Source: an uncultured Gaiellaceae bacterium (lineage in GTDB: Bacteria > Actinomycetota > Thermoleophilia > Gaiellales > Gaiellaceae). From it: 5,093 nt of DNA. Shown here in pieces: positions 1-5,093 of this stretch. The position numbers and the translations under genes were made by a program. How positions within the stretch are numbered: the stretch's first letter is position 1; each line of letters begins with the position of its first letter. The stretch is from the NCBI GenBank assembly GCA_955652075.1, contig CATPAS010000365.1:1-5093 (forward strand), written 5' to 3'. The notes beneath the pieces were generated by a model. The model was given only the letters and a program-made list of their open reading frames with translations, searched no databases and was not told the origin of the DNA.

Positions 1-832
1 CCACTCGCGCGTATGCCACCACCGCAACCAGGATCCCGGCCATCAGGATGAAGGACATCGACGCGGCGGCCGGGTAATCCGTCAGCTCGAGAAACTTCGA
101 CTGGATGACGTTGCCGATCATGTGATTCTGGGGCGCGCCGAGAAGTTGAGCGTTGATGAAGTCGCCCGCGGCTGGAATGAACGTCAGGAGCGTTCCCGCT
201 ACGACCCCTGGGAGTGAAAGCGGAAGGGTCACGCGCACGAACGCTTTCCAGCGGCTGGCGTAAAGATCCTCTGCCGCCTCGAGGAGCCGGTGGTCGATCT
301 GCTCCAGGGATACGTACAGAGGCAGCGCCATGAAGGGAAGGAAGTTGTAGGTGATTCCAGTGACAACCGCCGTGGCTGTCGCCAACAGCCGGCCTCCTGA
401 GCCGAGCACGTGGAGATGCTGGAGCGTATGAACGACGAACCCGTGGTCGGCGAGGATCGTCTCCCAGGCGAGCGTTCGGATCAGGTACGTGACGAAGAAC
501 GGCGCCACGATGAACAGCAACAAGAGGTTCTTCCACCGACCCCCACGGAAGGCGATCCAGTATGCGACGGGATAGCTCAGGACGAGGGCAAGAAGCGTCG
601 CGATCCCCGCGTATTCCAGGGAGCGAATGAACTGGCCGCGGTAGTTCCGAACGGCGTCCCAGTAGTTACCCCAAGCCCACGAGAACGCATAGCCGACGTC
701 GAAGTTTCCGGACTCGAGCGACTGGTAGGCGAGGAAGCCGAGCGGGACGATGAAGAACATGCTCAGCCAAAGGACCCCAGGGGCCAGCAGGAGGTAAGGC
801 GTCAGCTCCCGGTGACGGTGAAGAAAGCCCAC
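1..832 (-). CDS. potB: PotB-like ABC transporter permease (3' end outside the window)
   Basis: Inner-membrane permease of a polyamine-type ABC importer; it would form the channel with a second permease and bind the ATPase encoded upstream. I translated 277 codons down to position 2 without a stop. Hydrophobic segments lie at about residues 12-37, 70-95, 102-120, 148-175, 205-225 and 254-275, six in all as expected for PotB. Typical PotB stretches are visible: TPYLLLAPG near the N-terminus, APFFVTYLIRTLAW (about 110-123), a YNFLPFMALPLY stretch, and FIPAAGDFINAQLLGAP. The ATPase-coupling EAA loop is at 185-204 (EAAEDLYAS...VTLP), with Tyr191 where the motif usually has Gly. The chosen start is GTG at 832, four bases after the potD stop; the next ATG (Met25) would cut into the first membrane helix. 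Only a weak GGGG ribosome-binding site precedes it. The gene lacks only its last residues, and a potC-like gene probably follows. Confidence 0.9.
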   Translation of the reverse strand, partial: MGFLHRHRELTPYLLLAPGVLWLSMFFIVPLGFLAYQSLESGNFDVGYAFSWAWGNYWDAVRNYRGQFIRSLEYAGIATLLALVLSYPVAYWIAFRGGRWKNLLLLFIVAPFFVTYLIRTLAWETILADHGFVVHTLQHLHVLGSGGRLLATATAVVTGITYNFLPFMALPLYVSLEQIDHRLLEAAEDLYASRWKAFVRVTLPLSLPGVVAGTLLTFIPAAGDFINAQLLGAPQNHMIGNVIQSKFLELTDYPAAASMSFILMAGILVAVVAYARV

Positions 833-836
833 TCGG

Positions 837-2012
837 CTACCCCGAGATGAGGTTCTGCCAAGCCGTGAGGTACTTCTGATTGTTGAGCGCGTTGAAGTCG
901 AAGATATGCACGCTGCCGAGCATCTTCTTCGTCGGGAAGATGAGTGTGTTCTTCGCGATCGCGGGATCGACCGTCAGCAGTTGCTCGCGTGCGCCGGCCA
1001 CCGGACAGATGTAGTAGACGCCTGTGTCTCCGGTCTTCGGATTGCCGCCTTCGATCGCCGCTGCGACCTTTGGGTCGTAGACGTAGTTCATGAAGACGGA
1101 CGCCGTGTAGACGTTGCCGCCCTTCGGGATCAGCATGTTGTCGGTCCAGAGTGCCCCGCCGGTGGTCGGCACGTTCCAATGGATGTGCTTGTTCCCGATC
1201 TGCGCGATGTCGCCTGACCACGACATCGCCGCAGCGAGATCCCCTTTTGCGAGCGACGGCGCGTAGTCGTTTCCAGTGAACTGACGGATCTGCTTCGAGT
1301 CGACCGCCTTCTTGATCCTCGAGATCGCGCTGTTGAACGACTTGTCGGTCACCTTCGTCGGGTCGTCGCCGTTCGCCAGCATCACAAGAGTCAGCGCGTC
1401 CCCCATGGAGTTGAGACACGTGACCTTCCCTTTCAGCTTGGGGTTGGTAAGGAGCTCGTCGACTGAAAGCACCGGACCGCTCAGCTTGTCGTTGTAAGCG
1501 ATGCCGGTCATCCCCGACTGCCATGGCAGGCTGTAGTCGCGGTTTGGGTCGAATCCCGGATGACGCTGAACGTCGATCAGGTTTTTCATGTTCGGAATCG
1601 CCGACTTGTCGAGCTTTTCGGCCCAACCTTTCTTGATCATCAGCGAGAGGTAGCGGTCGTTGTCGGTGAGGACAACGATGTCGCGGTCGATCGACTGACC
1701 ACGCGACAGCGGGCCCTGGATCTTCCCGAAAAACGAGGCGTTGTCGTTGATGTCCTCGGTGTACTGGACCGTCGTCCCGTACTTCTTCTGGAACGCCAGA
1801 AGCGATGGGTGCGAGTGCGTTTTGTTGTTCGTGTCGATGTAGAGCGTCCAGTTCGAGAAACGAAGCGTCTTGGCAAGTGTCTTGCTCTGGGATGCCGCCG
1901 CGGACTTCGAGCTACTGCCACCACACGCGGCAAGCAGCCCCGGAGCGGTGAGGATGGCGCCGCCCGCCGCCGCGCGGCGGAGGAGCTGGCGTCGGGTCAG
2001 GACATCGGTCAT
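837..2012 (-). CDS. potD: PotD-like substrate-binding lipoprotein, Tat-type signal
   Basis: Extracytoplasmic binding protein (391 aa) that would capture the substrate, probably a polyamine or similar amine, for the importer. The N-terminus has a twin-arginine motif (TRRQLLR, residues 6-12), a hydrophobic stretch and a lipobox LAAC with Cys30, so a folded, lipid-anchored export route is likely. Against E. coli PotD from memory, the ligand residues Trp, Thr and Tyr of NWTxY are kept (W55, T56, Y58), as are the Trp of SWSGD (W265), the Trp and Asp of GALWTD (W289, D291) and probably Y334. The pocket Asp/Glu pair appears as Ser/Asp (S202, D205). The ATG at 2012 is chosen over a longer in-frame start at 2048 because it overlaps the potA stop (ATGA), has a GGAGGG site six bases upstream and places the signal peptide at the very N-terminus. 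The stop is TAG. Family assignment is firm; the exact substrate is inferred. Confidence 0.9.
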   Translation of the reverse strand: MTDVLTRRQLLRRAAAGGAILTAPGLLAACGGSSSKSAAASQSKTLAKTLRFSNWTLYIDTNNKTHSHPSLLAFQKKYGTTVQYTEDINDNASFFGKIQGPLSRGQSIDRDIVVLTDNDRYLSLMIKKGWAEKLDKSAIPNMKNLIDVQRHPGFDPNRDYSLPWQSGMTGIAYNDKLSGPVLSVDELLTNPKLKGKVTCLNSMGDALTLVMLANGDDPTKVTDKSFNSAISRIKKAVDSKQIRQFTGNDYAPSLAKGDLAAAMSWSGDIAQIGNKHIHWNVPTTGGALWTDNMLIPKGGNVYTASVFMNYVYDPKVAAAIEGGNPKTGDTGVYYICPVAGAREQLLTVDPAIAKNTLIFPTKKMLGSVHIFDFNALNNQKYLTAWQNLISG

Positions 2013-3118
2013 TCGGATCCCTCCAGTGAGTCGACGACGAACGTGCAATCTGGGCTCCAGCTGAGCGTGAGCCTTTGGCCCGGCGTGGCGCCGTTCAGTC
2101 CCGGCGACGCATTCTGCCGGTAGACGGTCAGTCGGCCGCAGTCGGTCTCGACGATGTACTGCGTCGCGACCCCGACGTAGGCCTGCTCGACGATCGTCCC
2201 GTCGAGCGAGTTCGATTGCCCCTGTCCGAGCTCGATCTTCTCCGGCCGGATCCCGACGGCGACCTCCCCGGTCCGGCCCGCGAGCGCATCCGGCCGAACG
2301 CGGACCTCGGGCCCGCTGCGCAGGCGCACCGTGTCGGGACCGCTGACGGTGCCGGAAATCAGGTTGGAAACCCCGAGGAACCCCGCGACGAAGGCTGTCG
2401 ACGGCGTCTCGTAGAGATCGGTCGGGGTACCAAGCTGCTCGATCCGCCCCCCCTTCATCACCGCGATCCGGTCGGCCATCGTCATGGCCTCTTCCTGGTC
2501 GTGGGTGACGTGAACGAAGGTTATGCCGATGTCGTGCTGGATCGCCTTCAGTTCGAGCTGCATCTGCTTGCGCAGCTTCAGGTCGAGGGCGCCGAGCGGC
2601 TCGTCGAGCAGCAGGACCTGTGGCTTGTTGACGAGCGCACGGGCGAGCGCGACGCGCTGTTGCTGTCCCCCGGAAAGCTGGCGCGGCTTGCGCTTCTCCA
2701 TCCCCTCGAGGCCGACGATGCGGAGGATCTCGGCGACCCGCCCTTTCAGCGTGTCACCGCGCACCGCGCGGCGGCGGAGGCCGAACGCGATGTTCTCGAA
2801 CACCGACAGATGAGGGAAGAGCGCGTAGGACTGGAAGACCGTGTTCACGTCGCGCTTGTATGCCGGCAAACCACTGACCTCGTTGTCGCCGAGGTAGATA
2901 AAGCCCTCGGTGGGTTGCTCGAAGCCGCCGATCATGCGCAGCGTCGTCGTCTTGCCGCAGCCGGATGGGCCGAGCAGTGCGAAGAAGCTCCCGCGCTCGA
3001 TCTCGAGACTCAGCGCGTCGACGGCGACGACGTCCTCGAAGCGCTTGGTGACCCCGTCCAGCCGGATGTCCGCGGGCGCCGACGACGCAGGTACCTCGCG
3101 CTCGCCGGCGACCGTCAC
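2009..3118 (-). CDS. potA: PotA-like ABC transporter ATP-binding subunit
   Basis: Cytoplasmic ATPase (369 aa) that powers the importer. All catalytic motifs are present: Walker [10 protein letters not shown] (residues 50-58), Q-loop Gln96, signature LSGGQQQR (148-155), Walker B VLLLDEP (168-174), D-loop GALD (176-179) and switch His206. A C-terminal TOBE-type region follows (roughly 290-369, including [13 protein letters not shown]). The run from the Q-loop through [17 protein letters not shown] is typical of the spermidine/putrescine and related CUT1-like subfamily, and the length is close to E. coli PotA. The start is GTG at 3118, overlapping the aminotransferase stop as GTGA. No convincing ribosome-binding site precedes it, so translation probably depends on coupling. 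A longer in-frame reading to 3307 exists but its extra 63 residues lie over the aminotransferase in another frame and look like a shadow. The stop overlaps the potD start. Function is secure; substrate comes from context. Confidence 0.93.
   Translation of the reverse strand: MTVAGEREVPASSAPADIRLDGVTKRFEDVVAVDALSLEIERGSFFALLGPSGCGKTTTLRMIGGFEQPTEGFIYLGDNEVSGLPAYKRDVNTVFQSYALFPHLSVFENIAFGLRRRAVRGDTLKGRVAEILRIVGLEGMEKRKPRQLSGGQQQRVALARALVNKPQVLLLDEPLGALDLKLRKQMQLELKAIQHDIGITFVHVTHDQEEAMTMADRIAVMKGGRIEQLGTPTDLYETPSTAFVAGFLGVSNLISGTVSGPDTVRLRSGPEVRVRPDALAGRTGEVAVGIRPEKIELGQGQSNSLDGTIVEQAYVGVATQYIVETDCGRLTVYRQNASPGLNGATPGQRLTLSWSPDCTFVVDSLEGSE
2019..2024 (-). promoter_or_regulatory. Shine-Dalgarno site of potD
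   Basis: On the minus strand GGAGGG lies six bases before the ATG at 2012. It is the clearest ribosome-binding site in the window and decides the potD start. It lies inside the last codons of potA. The binding protein is needed in excess over the transporter, which fits a strong site here. Confidence 0.7.
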
Positions 3119-3567
3119 GGGTGCAGACGTGTCCAGGCTTCGGCGAGAACGTCGCCGAGAATCGACACGATTTGGTCGAACTCCTGCTGTCCGGCAATCA
3201 GCGGCGGCGAGATCTGAACCACCGGATCGCCGCGATCGTCGGAACGGCAGATGAGCCCACGCTCGAACAGCCGCGGTGAGAGGAAGCCGCGCAGGAGCGT
3301 CTCGCACTCCTCGTGGTTGAACGACTCGCGCGTGTCCTTGTCCTTCACGAGCTCGACCGCGTAGAAGAAGCCGGTGCCGCGCACGTCCCCGACGATCGGC
3401 AGGTCGAGGAGCTGCTCGAGCGTCTGGCGGAAGGTGTCCTGCGTTTCGGCGACGTGCTCGACGATGCGCTCGCGCTTGATGATCTCGATGTTCTTCAGGG
3501 CGACCGCCGACTGCACTGGGTGTCCGCCGAACGTGATGCCGTGCGCGTACATGTTCGTGTCCTTCAT
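3115..3567 (-). CDS. Class III aminotransferase, C-terminal part (same gene as 3610-4500)
   Basis: This is the C-terminal third of the PLP-dependent aminotransferase that begins at 4500. It is in the same frame, separated only by two stop codons. The ATG at 3567 is an internal Met of a PFMKDTNM stretch and not a real start; the frame is open back to 3585. Counting codons from 4500 as one protein of 461, the stretch HGITFGGHP carries Thr323, the residue that binds the PLP phosphate from the partner subunit. GDVRGTGF lies at 371-378. The segment LICRSDDRGDP carries Arg419, which aligns with the substrate-carboxylate arginine of omega-transaminases such as SpuC. The tail RGFLSPRLFERGLICR...ISPPLIAG is, from memory, typical of the actinobacterial group that includes Rv3329. 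The TGA stop overlaps the potA start. As printed this fragment could not work alone, but the real gene is probably intact. Confidence 0.85.
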   Translation of the reverse strand: MKDTNMYAHGITFGGHPVQSAVALKNIEIIKRERIVEHVAETQDTFRQTLEQLLDLPIVGDVRGTGFFYAVELVKDKDTRESFNHEECETLLRGFLSPRLFERGLICRSDDRGDPVVQISPPLIAGQQEFDQIVSILGDVLAEAWTRLHP

Positions 3568-3574
3568 GAACGGC

Positions 3575-3615
3575 TTTTTTTTTTTTTATGATTCGTCGAC
3601 CTCGGAGATCTACTC
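3575..3615. other. Probable Illumina P5 adapter remnant plus 13-T run (assembly artefact)
   Basis: Positions 3575-3587 are 13 consecutive T on the plus strand, alien to this GC-rich context. Positions 3588-3615 then match bases 2-29 of the Illumina P5 adapter, as I remember it, at 23 of 28 positions without gaps. The exact blocks are ATGAT, CG, CGACC and GAGATCTAC; mismatches are at 3593, 3596, 3602, 3604 and 3614. P5 base 1 would fall on 3587 and also mismatch. Read on the minus strand, five of these six mismatches are changes to A and the sequence runs on into poly-A, as expected of a failing read that passes through an adapter. The adapter part normally next to the insert is missing, so the exact way it entered the assembly is unclear. 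Both stop codons of the aminotransferase lie here. Confidence 0.8.
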
Positions 3616-4500
3616 ATAGGACGAGGATAGCCCCTTCGCGATGGTCATCAGGTCAGGACGGATGTCGTAGCGCTCCGAGCCGAACCAGGCGCCCACCCTC
3701 CCGAACCCGGTGATCACCTCGTCCGCGCAGAGCAGGATCCCGTAGCGGTCGCAGATCTCGCGCACGCCCTTCCAGTAGCCCTCGGGCGGGGTGAACGAGC
3801 CGCCTGCGTTCTGCACCGGCTCCATGATCACCATCGCGACCGTCTCAGGGCCTGTGGCCTGAATGGTCTGGTCGAGGTCGTCGAGGAGAAACGCGGTGAA
3901 CTCCTGTTCGGTCTCGTCCGTGGGCCGGTGGTAACGGTTGGTGTTGCGGACGTGGAGCACCTCGGGCACGAGCGGCTCGAAGGGCGCGCGCAACTCGGGA
4001 ATCCCGTTGATCGAGAGCGCCCCCATCGTCGTCCCGTGGTAGGCGATGTGACGCGAGATCGCCTTCCAGCGGCGACCGTCGCCGCGGGCGGTGTAGTACT
4101 GCCGCGCGAGCTTCCAGACGGACTCGACCGCCTCGGAGCCGCCGGAAACGAAGAAGAGACGGTTGAGGTCGCCGGGCGTGAGCGAAGCGACCTCGGACGC
4201 GAGCTCGATGGCACGGGGATGGGCGTAGCCCCAGTTCGTATAGAACGGCAGCTCGCGCATCTGCGCCGCCGCCGCCTCGCCGACCTCTTCGCCGAATCCG
4301 TAGCCGATGTTGACGGAGAACAGCCCTGCCAGGGCGTCGAGGTAGCGCTTGCCTTTCGAGTCCTCGAGGTAGCAGCCGTCGCCGCGGACGATGATCGGCA
4401 CCTCGCCGTCCTTGTAGCCGCCCATGCGGGTGAAGTGGAGCCAGAGATGGTCGCGTGCTGCGCGCTGGAGATCGAGCGCTTCCGGAGCTGCCGTTGTCAT
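3610..4500 (-). CDS. Class III PLP aminotransferase, N-terminal part (omega-amino acid/polyamine:pyruvate type)
   Basis: N-terminal 296 residues of a fold-type I, class III aminotransferase that would move an amino group from a polyamine or omega-amino acid to a keto acid, probably pyruvate. Visible motifs are SGGSE (119-123, phosphate cradle), YHG (154-156, ring stacking), EPVQ (227-230), DEVITGFGR with Asp260 (pyridine nitrogen), and IAKGLSSSY with Lys289, the PLP Schiff-base lysine. The reading ends at a TAG seven codons after Lys289, and a TAA follows eight codons later. The frame then continues into the C-terminal part at 3567-3115. Total length as one gene is 461 codons, matching SpuC-like enzymes. 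The stops fall inside probable adapter sequence, so I think the gene is whole in the organism. The ATG at 4500 overlaps the regulator's stop (ATGA), with GTGAGG just upstream. Its place beside a Pot-type transporter supports polyamine breakdown; beta-alanine or GABA-type substrates remain possible. Confidence 0.88.
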   Translation of the reverse strand: MTTAAPEALDLQRAARDHLWLHFTRMGGYKDGEVPIIVRGDGCYLEDSKGKRYLDALAGLFSVNIGYGFGEEVGEAAAAQMRELPFYTNWGYAHPRAIELASEVASLTPGDLNRLFFVSGGSEAVESVWKLARQYYTARGDGRRWKAISRHIAYHGTTMGALSINGIPELRAPFEPLVPEVLHVRNTNRYHRPTDETEQEFTAFLLDDLDQTIQATGPETVAMVIMEPVQNAGGSFTPPEGYWKGVREICDRYGILLCADEVITGFGRVGAWFGSERYDIRPDLMTIAKGLSSSYE

Positions 4501-4988
4501 TGAGCCTCACCCACGCGCGTCCCCCAGTCATAGAGCTGCTTCACCATTTGTAGGTAGAGAAATGTCTCGGTCGAGACGACGCCGTCGAGCGCGCGCATCC
4601 TGTTCGTGAGCTCGAGCAGCTCACGGCGGTCGGTCGCGACCACCTCGACGACGAGGTCGTACTGGCCCGCCGTGACGACGACGTAGTCAGCCTCGATCCA
4701 GCTCGCGATCTCGTCGGCCACGGGCTCGGGGGAGCCGGCTGTCTTGACGCCGACGAGCGCCTGCTCGAAGCCGAGGCCGAGCGGATTCGTCACCCCGACC
4801 ACCTGCAGGATGTCCTCGCCGCAGAGCCGGGCGTACCGGGCTCGAACTGTTGCCTCCGAGACTCCGAGCCGGGAGGCGATCGCCCGGAAGGACTCCCGGC
4901 CGTTCGCCTGGAGCGCCTCGATGATGCCCTGGTCCAGGCCGTCGATCCGCGGGGGCGCGCTGATGGCCCCCCGGCGAGGCTCGGTCAT
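4497..4988 (-). CDS. Lrp/AsnC-family transcriptional regulator
   Basis: DNA-binding regulator (163 aa from ATG 4988) that probably senses the transported compound or a breakdown product and controls this operon. The N-terminal helix-turn-helix lies at about residues 18-60 (LDQGIIEALQANGRESF followed by ASRLGVSEATVRARYARL). A C-terminal ligand-binding/oligomerisation (RAM) domain spans about 75-150, with the typical AGQYDLVVEVVATD stretch at 107-120. Length is normal for the family. An upstream in-frame TTG at 5054 would add 22 residues. I prefer the ATG because the extra residues are arginine-rich and unlike the family, and because the TTG falls in a plausible -35 box. No clear ribosome-binding site precedes the ATG, which is a weakness of this choice. 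The stop overlaps the aminotransferase start, so the regulator is first gene of its own target operon, suggesting autoregulation. Family is certain; ligand unknown. Confidence 0.9.
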   Translation of the reverse strand: MTEPRRGAISAPPRIDGLDQGIIEALQANGRESFRAIASRLGVSEATVRARYARLCGEDILQVVGVTNPLGLGFEQALVGVKTAGSPEPVADEIASWIEADYVVVTAGQYDLVVEVVATDRRELLELTNRMRALDGVVSTETFLYLQMVKQLYDWGTRVGEAQ

Positions 4989-5025
4989 GGCCGGCTGCGC
5001 GATCGATCTACGCAAAGCGAGGCGA

Positions 5026-5054
5026 TTCGTACCACGCAGCGCGCATTCGGTCAA
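5026..5054 (-). promoter_or_regulatory. Candidate sigma70-type promoter for the operon
   Basis: On the minus strand TTGACC (5054-5049) is followed by a 17-base spacer and TACGAA (5031-5026). The -35 box matches five of six consensus bases and the spacing is ideal. The -10 box is weak (TA at the start and A at position five). A transcript would begin near 5019, leaving a leader of about 30 bases before the ATG at 4988. Only 39 bases remain between 5055 and the window edge, and I see no other signal in them apart from a short TTCG/CGAA inverted pair. The assignment is tentative. Confidence 0.35.
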
Positions 5055-5093
5055 TCCGCCGGGCTTTTCGAGCGGTATTGCGAACCATTCCCC

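Noticed and set aside
2075..3217. Long plus-strand open reading frame of 380 codons opposite potA.
   Set aside because: It is a shadow produced by GC-rich codon bias; the minus strand carries all ABC ATPase motifs in order and the plus-strand product resembles no family. The other plus-strand readings in the window are rejected for the same reason.
3119..3307. N-terminal extension of PotA by 63 residues to an upstream start.
   Set aside because: It overlaps conserved aminotransferase sequence in another frame, is arginine-rich without family similarity, and the GTG at 3118 makes a standard GTGA coupling.
3575..3587. Poly-A on the minus strand as a programmed frameshift or slippage site.
   Set aside because: The protein frame is the same on both sides, so a shift would break the product; the tract is better explained with the adapter-like sequence beside it.
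3575..3590. T-run as a rho-independent terminator on the plus strand.
   Set aside because: No GC-rich hairpin precedes it and no plus-strand gene is present; for the minus-strand transcript it would be an A-run.
3610..3612. In-frame TAG read as pyrrolysine or as natural stop read-through.
   Set aside because: A second stop (TAA) follows eight codons later, the codons between and after match nothing in the family, and no context for recoding is visible.
3115..4500. True pseudogene or insertion-element scar in the aminotransferase.
   Set aside because: There are no target-site duplications or inverted repeats, the length is kept, the rest of the gene shows no decay, and coupling to potA is intact.
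5060..5083. TTCG/CGAA inverted pair near the right edge as a regulator-binding operator.
   Set aside because: The arms are only four bases with a ten-base gap, too short to distinguish from chance, and they do not resemble a known Lrp site.

Overview
The window is GC-rich and almost entirely coding, with every supported gene on the minus strand. The protein sequences look actinobacterial in the broad sense: the aminotransferase resembles the mycobacterial Rv3329 type as I remember it, and the binding protein is a twin-arginine lipoprotein. I cannot name a genus. One stretch resembles sequencing-adapter DNA followed by a homopolymer, which suggests a short-read draft or metagenome assembly.

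Read in the direction of transcription (right to left), the layout is: a likely promoter near 5054-5026; an Lrp/AsnC-family regulator (4988-4497); a class III PLP-dependent aminotransferase of the omega-amino-acid/polyamine:pyruvate type (4500-3115), split in this sequence by two in-frame stops; a PotA-like ABC ATPase (3118-2009); a PotD-like substrate-binding lipoprotein (2012-837); and a PotB-like permease (832 to the left edge, cut off). Three junctions are four-base start/stop overlaps (ATGA, GTGA, ATGA). The fourth is a four-base gap. This is therefore one translationally coupled operon, and a second permease (PotC-like) is expected just beyond position 1.

Together the genes form an uptake-and-breakdown module. 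The binding protein, ATPase and permeases would import a polyamine-like or other amino compound. The aminotransferase would remove its amino group, with pyruvate as probable acceptor. The Lrp/AsnC protein would sense the substrate or a product and control the operon. Polyamines are the best guess for the substrate, but the binding protein keeps only part of the E. coli PotD ligand pocket.

The most important observation is that 3588-3615 matches the Illumina P5 adapter at 23 of 28 positions and is followed by 13 T. It sits exactly where about 14 conserved aminotransferase codons should be and supplies both stop codons. I read this as an assembly artefact in an intact gene, not a real pseudogene or a new genetic element. 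I found no RNA gene, CRISPR array, mobile element or terminator.
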